From: Wenzhouxiangella sp.
Lineage (GTDB): Bacteria > Pseudomonadota > Gammaproteobacteria > Xanthomonadales > Wenzhouxiangellaceae
Assembly: GCA_007135355.1 (NCBI GenBank)
Contig: SLJA01000002.1
Location: 1 to 34,328, forward strand
Direction of reading: 5' to 3'
DNA length: 34,328 nucleotides
Under the pieces are notes generated by a model. The model was not told the DNA's origin, did no database searches, and saw only the letters and a program-made list of their open reading frames with translations. Of the stretch, positions 10,761 to 19,855 are shown piece by piece; the stretch's first letter is position 1; the number at the start of each line of letters is the position of its first letter. The translations under genes and the position numbers were made by a program.

Positions 10761-11360
10761 TCAGCTTCGCCGCGTCATCCCCGCCGTCAGGATCAGCCGA
10801 ACGGCGTCTTCGAACGGCATGTCGACCGGCTCGCACCAGTCCTTGGGTACGAACAGCATGTAGCCGGCAATCTGGTAGCTCAGCGGCAGGTAGACGGCGA
10901 CTTCGCCGTCCTGGCCGAACGGCAGGCTGGAAAAATCCTCGCGGGTGATGAAGCCGAGCAGGGAGTAGCCGGAAGGGTGGCGGACCAGGACCACCTGGTT
11001 GAACTTTTCGCCCTTGTCGCCGGCAAAATATTCGACGAAGTCCTTGGTGGCGCGGAACACCGATTTGACCACCGGCATGCGGTCCAGAATGGCTTCGCCG
11101 AAGTCGATCAACTTGCGGAACAGATAGACCTGGCTGAGCAGGCCGATCAGAATGACCAGCACGATGCCCAGCACCAGCCCCATGCCGCGGATGTAAAAAG
11201 AGTCGGGCAGCACAAACTGGATCATCGAGCCGAACGAATCTTCAGCAATCCCGGCCAGCCAGAACACGATAATCAGGGTCAGCGCGATCGGGATGATCGT
11301 CGCTAGGCCCTTGAGGAACAGCCGCACCAGGGCGGCGAAACGGTGGTCCTCAGAGCTCAT
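10761..11360 (-). CDS. DUF502 family membrane protein
   Basis: MSSEDHRFAALVRLFLKGLATIIPIALTLIIVFWLAG N-terminus, second TM region, GLVLGIVLVILIGLL, DRMPVVKSVFRATKDFVEYF. Confidence 0.88.
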   Translation of the reverse strand: MSSEDHRFAALVRLFLKGLATIIPIALTLIIVFWLAGIAEDSFGSMIQFVLPDSFYIRGMGLVLGIVLVILIGLLSQVYLFRKLIDFGEAILDRMPVVKSVFRATKDFVEYFAGDKGEKFNQVVLVRHPSGYSLLGFITREDFSSLPFGQDGEVAVYLPLSYQIAGYMLFVPKDWCEPVDMPFEDAVRLILTAGMTRRS

Positions 11361-11559
11361 CGAACTTGCGTCTCAGCACGTCGCGCTGGTCGGTAACGAT
11401 GCGTTCCAGGGTTTCAACCCGATCGCGCAAATCATCCAGCGTGGCCTGGATGCGCTCGGTGTCTTCGGGCGGGCGGCGACGCGCCTCCAGCCACTTCTTG
11501 GAAATCTCGGTCAGCGCAATAATGGCCATGATGGCGACGGCGGCAGAGAAAACGTTCAT
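11350..11559 (-). CDS. Small membrane-anchored coiled-coil protein, PspB-like architecture
   Basis: 69 aa: N-terminal TM then a charged coiled coil (RIQATLDDLRDRVETLERIVTD). Its 3' end overlaps the DUF502 start by 11 bp. Confidence 0.65.
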   Translation of the reverse strand: MNVFSAAVAIMAIIALTEISKKWLEARRRPPEDTERIQATLDDLRDRVETLERIVTDQRDVLRRKFDEL

Positions 11560-11612
11560 GGTGGGACTCCGATCGTTCCATGGTCTTGGGCCACCTTATT
11601 ATGACGCCGCCG

Positions 11613-12692
11613 TCAGGGCAGTGTTTCAGGGAGACCGGATTCCTCGCCGCGATCGATGGCCAGAGCCTGGTCGGGTTCCACGCTAACCCGTTCCATGAGG
11701 TAGCACAGGCAGTCATTGCGTACCACGAATTCATCCGTGGTCAGCATGGCCGGCATCAGCGGACGGCGGGTCAGAATCTGACCCTTTTCGAGCATAAAGC
11801 AATCTTCAGACAGGTCGTGGCCGTCGTGGCTGCGGGCGCGCAGGAGCAGTTCCGGCTCTGTCGGCACCGATGCCAGGCGGGTACCCGGGGGTAACTCGCG
11901 GAAATTCATCCGATCCAGATCGGCCGGCAGCAGCAGTTGGCTGATCCCGTCGGCGCCGGTAAAACTGAACTCGACTTCTTCGGGGACGGTCACAGTGGCG
12001 AACATGCTGTACAGCTCCAGGTCTTCGGGCGTAGGCATGCTGTCGGGTATTTCACTAAGGCTCAGAATCGCGTCTAGATAAGCCAGGGCATGGTCGCTGC
12101 CGTCAGCCTGACCGGACAATCCGCATTCCAGGGTCAGTGCCGGGCAGAACTCGCCGAAGGCCATAGACTGCACGCCGCGCGGCTCGGTGAAGTAGATCAC
12201 CGTGCGAGAAAAACGGGCAGCCAGGTTGAGCCGGCGTGGCTCGATGCGATTAACGGCCGCGTAATGCGGGTTCAGACCGGTGTTGTTATGAATATCAATG
12301 CTTGCAAATGGTTTTCGCAAACGAACATGCTCGGTGACCTCGGCAAAGATATCGTGCCAGATGGTCGGCACCGAGTCCGACCCCGGCCAGCATCGATTGA
12401 AGTCCGGTTGGTCGGCGAGGTGACGGCGGTTGCGCGCGGCGGCCCGTACGTTGCCGATGAACAGAATCAGGCTGCGCGGCAGTGGATCCCGCTGATAGCG
12501 GCTTTTCAGCAAGCGGCGCACCGCATCCCAGCCGGACACTTCGTTGCCGTGCTGCAGCACGGCAACAAACAGCGGCTGCGGGCGTCGACCGGGCAGGTGG
12601 ATCAGGGTCGGGCCGTCAATGATTTCGTTCAGGCTTGCGGCATCCCGATCAAGCAGGCCGTCGGGCAAATGGTCCAGTATCAGCGGCTTCAT
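11613..12692 (-). CDS. Succinylglutamate desuccinylase/aspartoacylase (AstE/AspA) family metallohydrolase
   Basis: Zn ligand motif LQHGNEVSG, FIGNVRAAARNRRHL, SIDIHNNTGLNPHY. Confidence 0.88.
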   Translation of the reverse strand: MKPLILDHLPDGLLDRDAASLNEIIDGPTLIHLPGRRPQPLFVAVLQHGNEVSGWDAVRRLLKSRYQRDPLPRSLILFIGNVRAAARNRRHLADQPDFNRCWPGSDSVPTIWHDIFAEVTEHVRLRKPFASIDIHNNTGLNPHYAAVNRIEPRRLNLAARFSRTVIYFTEPRGVQSMAFGEFCPALTLECGLSGQADGSDHALAYLDAILSLSEIPDSMPTPEDLELYSMFATVTVPEEVEFSFTGADGISQLLLPADLDRMNFRELPPGTRLASVPTEPELLLRARSHDGHDLSEDCFMLEKGQILTRRPLMPAMLTTDEFVVRNDCLCYLMERVSVEPDQALAIDRGEESGLPETLP

Positions 12693-12869
12693 GCGTTATC
12701 CTTTGGGGCCAAGCTTATAAGCTAACCCAACGTGGCCGGTCTGCGAGTTTTGATGTCTGGATCGGCGATGGCACGAGTACCCAGGAAAGTGCTTGAATGT
12801 CCCTGACGCCATCCCCATCCGACCATCGGAAGCCTTACGGCGCGATGCTTTCACAATGAGTTACCTGAC

Positions 12870-13796
12870 ATGATTCGTGCTCAATCCTTGACCCGGCGTT
12901 ATGGACCGCTGCTGGCGGTGGATAATCTGTCGTTTGAAGTCGAGCCTGGAACCATCCTCGGTTTTCTGGGGCCCAACGGCGCCGGCAAATCCACCACCAT
13001 GAAAATGCTGACCGGTTTTCTTGAACCGACCAGCGGCAGCGCGCAGATCTTCGGTCACGATATCCGAAATGACGGTCTCGCGGCGCGGCGCCGGCTTGGC
13101 TATCTGCCGGAGGGAGCGCCGCTGTATGGGGAGCTCAGCGTCGAACGATTTCTGAGCTTCGTTGCCGAAGCACGCGGATTTCGCGGGGACGAACTGCGTC
13201 GGCGCCGGCACGCTGCCATTGATCGACTGAACCTCGGCGAGGTGGCCGGCCAGACCATAGAAACCCTGTCCAAGGGGTTCAAGCGGCGTGTGGGCATCGC
13301 TCAGGCGATTCTGCACGATCCGCCCGCGTTGATCCTGGATGAGCCCACCGATGGACTCGATCCCAACCAGAAACACGAGGTGCGCAGGTTGATCAGCGAG
13401 ATGTCCAGCGACAAGATCATGATCATTTCCACCCACATTCTCGAAGAAGTCGATGCGCTGTGTACCCGCGCCATGATCATTGCCCGAGGCCGCCTGCTGG
13501 CCGACGATTCGCCGGAAGGCTTGTTAAAGCGTTCACGCTATCACAACGCCGTCACCCTGGTGCTCGACGACCTTCAGGTTGCGGCGTCGCGCCTGGGCGA
13601 ACTTTCCGAGGCCGCGGAGGTTGAAGTCAGGCGCGGCAGGTTGACGATCTTCCCTAGTGGTCGCGGCGACCTGTTTGAGGCGGTAACTCGCGTGGTGCGT
13701 GAATCGGGTTGGCAAGTTTCCCAGATCCAGCTCGAGTCAGGCCGGCTGGACGAGGTTTTCCGCACCGTGACCGGTGCCCCAGAGCGTGCGGCGTGA
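12870..13796 (+). CDS. ABC transporter ATP-binding protein (GldA-like)
   Basis: Walker A GPNGAGKST, signature LSKGFKRRVGIAQA, Walker B LILDEPTDGLDPNQ. Confidence 0.95.
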   Translation: MIRAQSLTRRYGPLLAVDNLSFEVEPGTILGFLGPNGAGKSTTMKMLTGFLEPTSGSAQIFGHDIRNDGLAARRRLGYLPEGAPLYGELSVERFLSFVAEARGFRGDELRRRRHAAIDRLNLGEVAGQTIETLSKGFKRRVGIAQAILHDPPALILDEPTDGLDPNQKHEVRRLISEMSSDKIMIISTHILEEVDALCTRAMIIARGRLLADDSPEGLLKRSRYHNAVTLVLDDLQVAASRLGELSEAAEVEVRRGRLTIFPSGRGDLFEAVTRVVRESGWQVSQIQLESGRLDEVFRTVTGAPERAA

Positions 13797-13823
13797 GTCA
13801 ATCTGGATGAGTAACGAAGCTGG

Positions 13824-14558
13824 ATGAGTAATTTAAGCGTTGTTCTGAAGCGGGAACTGGCGAGCTACTTTGCCACGCCGGTCGCCTACGTTTTTATCGT
13901 GATCTACCTGATCATGTCGGCTGTTTTCACGTTTTACCTGGGTGGGTTTTTCGAACGCGAGATCGCCGATCTGGAGCCCTTTTTTCGCTTCCACCCCTGG
14001 CTGTACTTGTTCCTGGTGCCGGCCATCGGCATGCGTTTATGGGCTGAAGAGCGCAAATTCGGCACCGTCGAGCTGCTGTTGACCTTACCCATCACCGCGA
14101 CCGAAGCTGTACTGGGGAAGTTTCTGGCTGCCTGGTTGTTCATCGGTCTGGCCTTGGTGCTGACCTTTCCCATCTGGATTACGGTCAACATTCTCGGTGA
14201 CCCGGATAACGGCGTCATTGTGGCGGCCTACCTGGGCAGCTGGTTGATGGCAGGCGGCTTTCTGGCGATCAGTGCCTGCTTGTCGGCCGCCACCCGCACC
14301 CAGGTCGTGGCCTTCATCCTGTCGGTGGTGGTCTGCTTTCTGTTTTTGCTGTCGGGTTTGCCGATGGTGCTGGACTTGTTCCGCGGCTGGTTGCCGCAGG
14401 CGATCATCGACGGGATCGCCAACCTCAGCTTTCTGGTGCACTTTACGTCCATTTCGCGTGGCGTTCTGGATGTTCGCGATCTGCTGTATTTCGTGCTGGT
14501 GATTGGTTTCTGGCTTGCCGCCAACCGAGTTGTGCTGGAACTGAAAAAGGCGGATTGA
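13824..14558 (+). CDS. ABC transporter permease (GldF/ABC-2 like)
   Basis: Six predicted TM helices; MSNLSVVLKRELASYFATPVAYVFIVIYLI; directly downstream of the ATPase. Confidence 0.9.
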   Translation: MSNLSVVLKRELASYFATPVAYVFIVIYLIMSAVFTFYLGGFFEREIADLEPFFRFHPWLYLFLVPAIGMRLWAEERKFGTVELLLTLPITATEAVLGKFLAAWLFIGLALVLTFPIWITVNILGDPDNGVIVAAYLGSWLMAGGFLAISACLSAATRTQVVAFILSVVVCFLFLLSGLPMVLDLFRGWLPQAIIDGIANLSFLVHFTSISRGVLDVRDLLYFVLVIGFWLAANRVVLELKKAD

Positions 14559-14561
14559 GCA

Positions 14562-16415
14562 ATGAAAAACTGGTATTCGACAAGCGCGCTCATTTTGCTG
14601 GCCATTCTGTTCCTGGCTCTGACCATGTTGTCCGGCACCTTCCTGACCGGCGCCCGCCTGGATCTGACCCAGCAGCGTCTGTACACCTTGAGTCCCGGCA
14701 CCATCAACCTGTTGCGAGCCATTGATGAGCCGGTGACCATCGAGTTCTTTTTCAGCGAAGGCGCGAGTAGCGAACTGCCCATGGTGCGCAATTTTGCCCG
14801 CCGGGTGCAGGAACTGCTCGACGAGATGGCCCGCCATGCCAATGGCGGGTTGCAAGTGCGACGAATTGACCCGCGTCCGTTCAGTGAAGAAGAGGACAGG
14901 GCGGTGCTCATGGGCCTGCAGGGCGTTCCGGTCGGCGCTGGGGGCGATACGCTCTATCTGGGTCTGGTCGGCACCAACATGATCGACGGTCGCGAGGTCT
15001 TGCCGTTCGTTTCGCCGGCCCGTGAGTCCTTTCTTGAGTATGAGTTGGCCCGCATGATCTATATCCTCAGCCAGCCGTCACGCCCAAGGGTCGGCCTGCT
15101 GTCTGCCTTGCCGATGGACGGTGGAATGGATTTTCAGACGGGCCGGACGCTGGAGCCATGGGCCATTTACGAGGAAATCCAGGAGCTGTTCGAGGTTGAA
15201 ACGATTGACATCGGGGCCGCTGCATTGCCGGAAGACCTGGACGTTCTGGTCCTCGTTCATCCGCGCAACCTGGAGCCGGAGCTGTTGAGCGATATCGAGC
15301 GCTTCATGCTGGCGGGAGGGCGTCTGCTGGCCTTCCTGGATCCGCATGCCGAGGCCGACCCAGGTCCGGACCCGACCGATCCCATGGGCGCGATGACGGC
15401 GGATGTGTACTCCACTCTGGAACCGCTGCTGGAGGCTTGGGGCATCCTGTTTTCCGTTGACGACTTCGTTGTTGACCTCGGGTTGGCCTTGCAGGTCGGG
15501 TTACAACAGGGTCAGCCGCCGGTGCGTCATCCGGCCATTTTGGGTGTGACGGCTGATCACATGAGCCGAGATGACGTTATTACCGGCGAACTGGAGGTCA
15601 TCAATATGGCCTCGGTAGGTTGGTTCGAGCTGCATGAAGACAGTTCGCTGAGCAAGGTTCCGCTGCTGTTCAGTAGCCGCAGTGCCGATCGTCTGGACAC
15701 CGAGCGGCTGCGTTTTCTGTCTGACCCCGGCCTGCTCGCCGATGAGATGGGCGCAACCGGGGAGCGTCACGTCTTCGCGGCACGGTTCAGCGGCGAGGTG
15801 GATGCTGTATTGACTCGCGAGGACCACAACGGGTTGCCGCGCGGCAATATTCAGGCCATATTGGTGGCTGACACCGATTTCCTCAGTGATCGCTTCTGGG
15901 TGCAGCGCCAGCGCTTTTTCGGTACGACGCTACTGGATCCGTTCGCCAATAATGCGGATTTTGTCATCAATGCCATCGACAATCTGCTCGGCAACGCGGA
16001 TTTGATCAGTGTGCGCAGCCGCGGCACTTCATTGCGGCCGTTTACGCTGGTGGATGAACTGCGCCGCTCCGCGGAACAACGACTGCGTGTGACCGAGCAG
16101 CGCCTGGAGGCGGAACTGGCCGAAACCGAACGTCGTCTGGGTGAACTGCAGGAAGCGCGCGGCGATGCCGATCTGGCCGTGTTGACCGCGCAGCAAGAAG
16201 CCGAAATCGATCGTTTCATTGCCCAGCGCGTCGAGCTGCGTCAACAACTGCGCCAGGTGCGGCGCGATCTTGATCGTGACATCGAGGCTCTGGGAACCCG
16301 GGTCAAGGCCATCAATATCGCCCTCATGCCCATCATGGTGACCCTGTTTGCCTTGTGGATGAGTTGGCGCCGGCGGCGCGCTTTCAGGCGGCGCCAGGAT
16401 GGCATGAATCCATGA
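14562..16415 (+). CDS. GldG family ABC-type auxiliary substrate-binding-like protein
   Basis: N-terminal TM, YTLSPGTINLLRAIDEPVTIEFFFS, ABC_transp_aux-like middle, C-terminal coiled coil and TM. Confidence 0.88.
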   Translation: MKNWYSTSALILLAILFLALTMLSGTFLTGARLDLTQQRLYTLSPGTINLLRAIDEPVTIEFFFSEGASSELPMVRNFARRVQELLDEMARHANGGLQVRRIDPRPFSEEEDRAVLMGLQGVPVGAGGDTLYLGLVGTNMIDGREVLPFVSPARESFLEYELARMIYILSQPSRPRVGLLSALPMDGGMDFQTGRTLEPWAIYEEIQELFEVETIDIGAAALPEDLDVLVLVHPRNLEPELLSDIERFMLAGGRLLAFLDPHAEADPGPDPTDPMGAMTADVYSTLEPLLEAWGILFSVDDFVVDLGLALQVGLQQGQPPVRHPAILGVTADHMSRDDVITGELEVINMASVGWFELHEDSSLSKVPLLFSSRSADRLDTERLRFLSDPGLLADEMGATGERHVFAARFSGEVDAVLTREDHNGLPRGNIQAILVADTDFLSDRFWVQRQRFFGTTLLDPFANNADFVINAIDNLLGNADLISVRSRGTSLRPFTLVDELRRSAEQRLRVTEQRLEAELAETERRLGELQEARGDADLAVLTAQQEAEIDRFIAQRVELRQQLRQVRRDLDRDIEALGTRVKAINIALMPIMVTLFALWMSWRRRRAFRRRQDGMNP

Positions 16416-17425
16416 GCCAGCGTCACATTCTGTTGCTGGGTGTGGCGACTCTGATCGTCATGCTTTTGGCCTTGTTGTTGACCGGTCAGCGTGGCGCGGA
16501 TTCAGCCGCCGAGGGTGAATTGCTGGTCCCCGGCCTGCGCGCTGCGGTCAATGACCTGGCGGCTGTGGATTTGAGGGCGGCGGATGGCGCACTGATCGTA
16601 GCGTTGCGGCGCGGGCCGCGCGGCTGGGTAGTCGAGAATCACGATGCCTACGAGGCGGATTTTCGCCGCGTTCATGACTTTTTGCGTGAGCTGGCCACGG
16701 CGCGTCGCGCCGAAGCCCGCACCGCGCTGCCGGAATGGCATGGTCGATTGGGCCTGGCCGATTTGGGGAGCCCGGAAGCCAGCGGCGTGCTGGTGGAGTT
16801 TCCGGGTAGCGATCTGGCAGCGGTGATTCTGGGCAACCATGACTCGGTGACCGGGACACGTTTTGCCCGTTTGCAGAACGACCAGCGTACCTGGCTCACT
16901 GATCGTCCACTGGTGGTCGCCGAGCAGTCGGTGGACTGGCTGGAACGCAGCGTCATGGACATTCCGGCCGGGGAGCTGGCCGAGGTGACGATCGAGCATG
17001 CCGACGGTGATCGCGTGCGATTGCGCCCGGCCGATGAAAGCGGTGACCAGTGGGTGCTGCTGGACGTTCCCGATGGACGCGAGGCCGGACCGCGCTGGGA
17101 GATCCGCCCCGTGGCCAATGGCCTGGCCAACATCGTTCTGGACGGCGTGAGGCTGCACGTCGGGACAGTGCCGGAGGATGCAGTGCGCTCGACCTATGTA
17201 ACCCGAGATGGCCTGGTGTTTGTTGTTCAGCTGTTCACTGACGCCTATGGGAACTGGGCTCACTTTTCCGTGTCGACCGAGCCCGACGCTGCAGACGAGC
17301 AACACCTGATCGACGCGGCGGCCGTTGATGCCCGTTTGTCGCCCTGGCAATTTGCCCTTAGCCAACGCAAATTCGAGGTCATGACGCAGAGACAGGAAAG
17401 CCTGTTGGCGCCGCCACCGAGTTGA
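16412..17425 (+). CDS. DUF4340 domain-containing protein
   Basis: Start 16412 overlaps the GldG-like stop (ATGA). N-terminal TM, then WVVENHDAYEADFRRVHDFLRELATARRAEAR; conserved neighbour of GldG-type cassettes. Confidence 0.82.
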   Translation: MSQRHILLLGVATLIVMLLALLLTGQRGADSAAEGELLVPGLRAAVNDLAAVDLRAADGALIVALRRGPRGWVVENHDAYEADFRRVHDFLRELATARRAEARTALPEWHGRLGLADLGSPEASGVLVEFPGSDLAAVILGNHDSVTGTRFARLQNDQRTWLTDRPLVVAEQSVDWLERSVMDIPAGELAEVTIEHADGDRVRLRPADESGDQWVLLDVPDGREAGPRWEIRPVANGLANIVLDGVRLHVGTVPEDAVRSTYVTRDGLVFVVQLFTDAYGNWAHFSVSTEPDAADEQHLIDAAAVDARLSPWQFALSQRKFEVMTQRQESLLAPPPS

Positions 17426-17433
17426 CGCGTCGT

Positions 17434-18336
17434 TCAGGGCTGCAAGAGCTCCGCATCAAGTGCGGAGAAGATTGCCGCCAGCTCTTCGAGAAAATCGTTC
17501 AATGCCGAGCTCTTGCGCCAAACCATGGCAATGGTGCGGCGTGGGGCCTGACCCTTGAACGGACGAATGACCAGATTTTCGGTTGGCGAAACCGGCGGCT
17601 TGATGGCCAGGGTGGGCAACAAGGTAATGCCGGTGTTGGCGGCCACCATCTGGCGCAGCGTTTCCATGCTGGTGGCATGGAAATCCAGTTGCTCATGCGC
17701 CCCGGCCAGTTGGCACACAGCCAGGGCTTGATCGCGCAGGCAGTGGCCGTCTTCCAGCAGCAGCAGCTCCTGGTCGGCCAGTTCGGTCAGGCTCAGGGCC
17801 TTGCGACGGCTTAACGGGTGGCCCTCGGGCATGGCGACCACGAAAGGTTCCTCGAACAGCTTGCGCGCAATCAATTGATCGCCGCCGGCCGGCAAGGCCA
17901 GAACAGCGGCATCCAGGCGTCCCTGTCCCAGCATCTCCAGCAGCTGCTCGGTTTTTTCCTCAAACAAACGCAGCTTCAACTTGGGGAAGCAATGACGGAT
18001 TCGCGGAATGACATGGGGCAACAGGTAAGGCGCCAGCGTCGGGAAAATCCCAAGTCGCAATAGACCCGAATGCGGGTCGCGTGAACGGCGAGCGACGGCT
18101 TTCATGGCCTCCACTTCGCTCAAGATCGTTCGGCAACGCTGCACGACCTCTTCGCCCACTCTTGTCAGCATCACTTGCCGCGGCAAGCGCTCGACCAGTT
18201 GGACATCCAGCTCCTCTTCCAGCTTCCGAATCTGTGTGCTCAAGGTCGGCTGGCTGACAAAACAGAGCTCGGCCGCCTTGCCGAAGTGGCGAACATCAGC
18301 CAGCGTGACCAGATATTGAAGGGCTCGAATGTTCAT
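17434..18336 (-). CDS. oxyR: LysR-family hydrogen-peroxide sensor OxyR
   Basis: LysR HTH (KAAELCFVSQPTLSTQIRKLEEEL). Redox loop LLEDGHCLRDQALAVCQLAGA with two Cys 9 residues apart, as in E. coli C199/C208. ATSMETLRQMVAANTGITLLP. Confidence 0.92.
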   Translation of the reverse strand: MNIRALQYLVTLADVRHFGKAAELCFVSQPTLSTQIRKLEEELDVQLVERLPRQVMLTRVGEEVVQRCRTILSEVEAMKAVARRSRDPHSGLLRLGIFPTLAPYLLPHVIPRIRHCFPKLKLRLFEEKTEQLLEMLGQGRLDAAVLALPAGGDQLIARKLFEEPFVVAMPEGHPLSRRKALSLTELADQELLLLEDGHCLRDQALAVCQLAGAHEQLDFHATSMETLRQMVAANTGITLLPTLAIKPPVSPTENLVIRPFKGQAPRRTIAMVWRKSSALNDFLEELAAIFSALDAELLQP

Positions 18337-18379
18337 GCTGCCGGCGGTGCCATCACTGTGGTCGTACTCAGCCCGCCTC

Positions 18380-19855
18380 TCATGAGTAGCCGATCAGCAC
18401 CGCGGTGCCGATGAATGCCAGGGACAGCGCGGTATACAGGCCAAGCACCGGCAGGATCCAGCGCGCCCAGACCGCCCAGTCGATGCGCGCCGCGCCCAGC
18501 ACTCCCATTAGCGTGGCCGAGGTCGGAATGATCAGATTGGTCAGGCTGTCGCCAAGCTGGAAGCACAACACCGTGACCTGGCGCTGGATGCCGACCAGAT
18601 CGCCCAGTGGTGCCATCAGCGGCATGGTCAGGGCGGCCTGGGCAGAGCCCGAGGGAACCAGGAAGTTGATCACGCTCTGGACGAAAAACATCAGCCAGGC
18701 CGAAACCATTTCCGGCAAATGCACCAGACCCGAGGCCAGGGTGAACAGAATGGTATTCATCACCGAAGGCTCGGCCGGATGGGTGCCGCCGAGCAGCAAT
18801 ACCAGTCCGGCCGCCATCCCCACCACCAGTACCGCCGGTACCAGTCCGGCCGCACCCTCGCGGAAAGCCTGGGCCTGAGCATTGGCGCTGAGACGGTTCG
18901 GGCCCGGCAACAAGTACAGCAGGCCAATGACCAGGCCCAGAGTGAAAAACTGGGCAGCGATTTCCGGGATGAAGTATTCATGCACGATCACGCCCCAGAT
19001 CACCCAGCCGATGCCGGCGACGATCAGCAGCAACGCCAGCCCATCGCGCGCGCCAAAATCAGCCTGCGCTTCGCTGCCAACCGGGCTGCCACGGAAATAG
19101 TCATCCGACTTAAAGCACGGTGAGCTCTCCGGCGAGCGGTACACCTTGCGCGCCCACCACAGCGTAATGGCGACGCCGACGGCCGTGAATACTGTCCATA
19201 TCAGCATGCGTAGCGGCGCGCCGCTGAACAGCGGCACATCGGCAATGCCCTGGGCGATGCCCACATTGAACGGGTTCATCCAGCTGGCGGCAAAACCCAC
19301 CCGTGAGGCAACAAAAGTGACCAGCACGGCGGTAATGGCGTCGTAACCCAGGCGCACGATGATCGGCGCCAGCAAGATCACGAAGGCGATGGTCTCCTCG
19401 CTCATGCCGAAGATCGCCCCGCCCAGTGAAAACAGGAAAAACAGCAGCGGAAGAACGACGATGGGGTCTCGTTCGGTGCGCTGGATCAGGGCGCGCACAC
19501 CGCGGTCGATGCAGCCGGTCTTCAGAATCACGCCAAAGGCGCCACCAACGAGCAGCAGAAACGCGATGATGCCAACCGCGGCGCTGGTCCGGGAACCCGA
19601 GCTCAAGCCCTCGAAGGGCGCGTTCAGAAAGCCGACGGCGTCTCTGTCGGCGTTGAACAAAGGCGTACCCGGGCTGCCGCTGCTGTCCACGCTGAAGCTG
19701 TCCAGCGCCACCGGCAGGGTGCGGCCCTGCTCATCCAGTTCAACCTCAAAGCTGCCGGCCGGCACGACAAAGCTGAGCACCGCCAGTGCCAGGGCGATCC
19801 AGAACAGGATCACCAGGGTGTCCGGCGCAGCGCCGAGCGCGGGTCTGGGGGTCAT
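18380..19855 (-). CDS. YfcC family membrane transporter
   Basis: Multi-TM; PDTLVILFWIALALAVLSFVVPAGSFEV N-terminus, GGAIFGMSEETIAF, FLVPSGSAQAALTMPLMAPLGDLVG, QLGDSLTNLIIPT. Confidence 0.85.
   Translation of the reverse strand: MTPRPALGAAPDTLVILFWIALALAVLSFVVPAGSFEVELDEQGRTLPVALDSFSVDSSGSPGTPLFNADRDAVGFLNAPFEGLSSGSRTSAAVGIIAFLLLVGGAFGVILKTGCIDRGVRALIQRTERDPIVVLPLLFFLFSLGGAIFGMSEETIAFVILLAPIIVRLGYDAITAVLVTFVASRVGFAASWMNPFNVGIAQGIADVPLFSGAPLRMLIWTVFTAVGVAITLWWARKVYRSPESSPCFKSDDYFRGSPVGSEAQADFGARDGLALLLIVAGIGWVIWGVIVHEYFIPEIAAQFFTLGLVIGLLYLLPGPNRLSANAQAQAFREGAAGLVPAVLVVGMAAGLVLLLGGTHPAEPSVMNTILFTLASGLVHLPEMVSAWLMFFVQSVINFLVPSGSAQAALTMPLMAPLGDLVGIQRQVTVLCFQLGDSLTNLIIPTSATLMGVLGAARIDWAVWARWILPVLGLYTALSLAFIGTAVLIGYS

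Noticed and set aside
12090-12725. 211-aa plus-strand ORF antisense to the AspA-like gene
   Set aside because: Antisense to a protein with metal-binding motifs; no independent support.
12870-17425. Biosynthetic, defence or secretion island
   Set aside because: Genes match a widespread GldAFG/DUF4340 ABC cassette; no toxin, nuclease, phage or integrase genes nearby.
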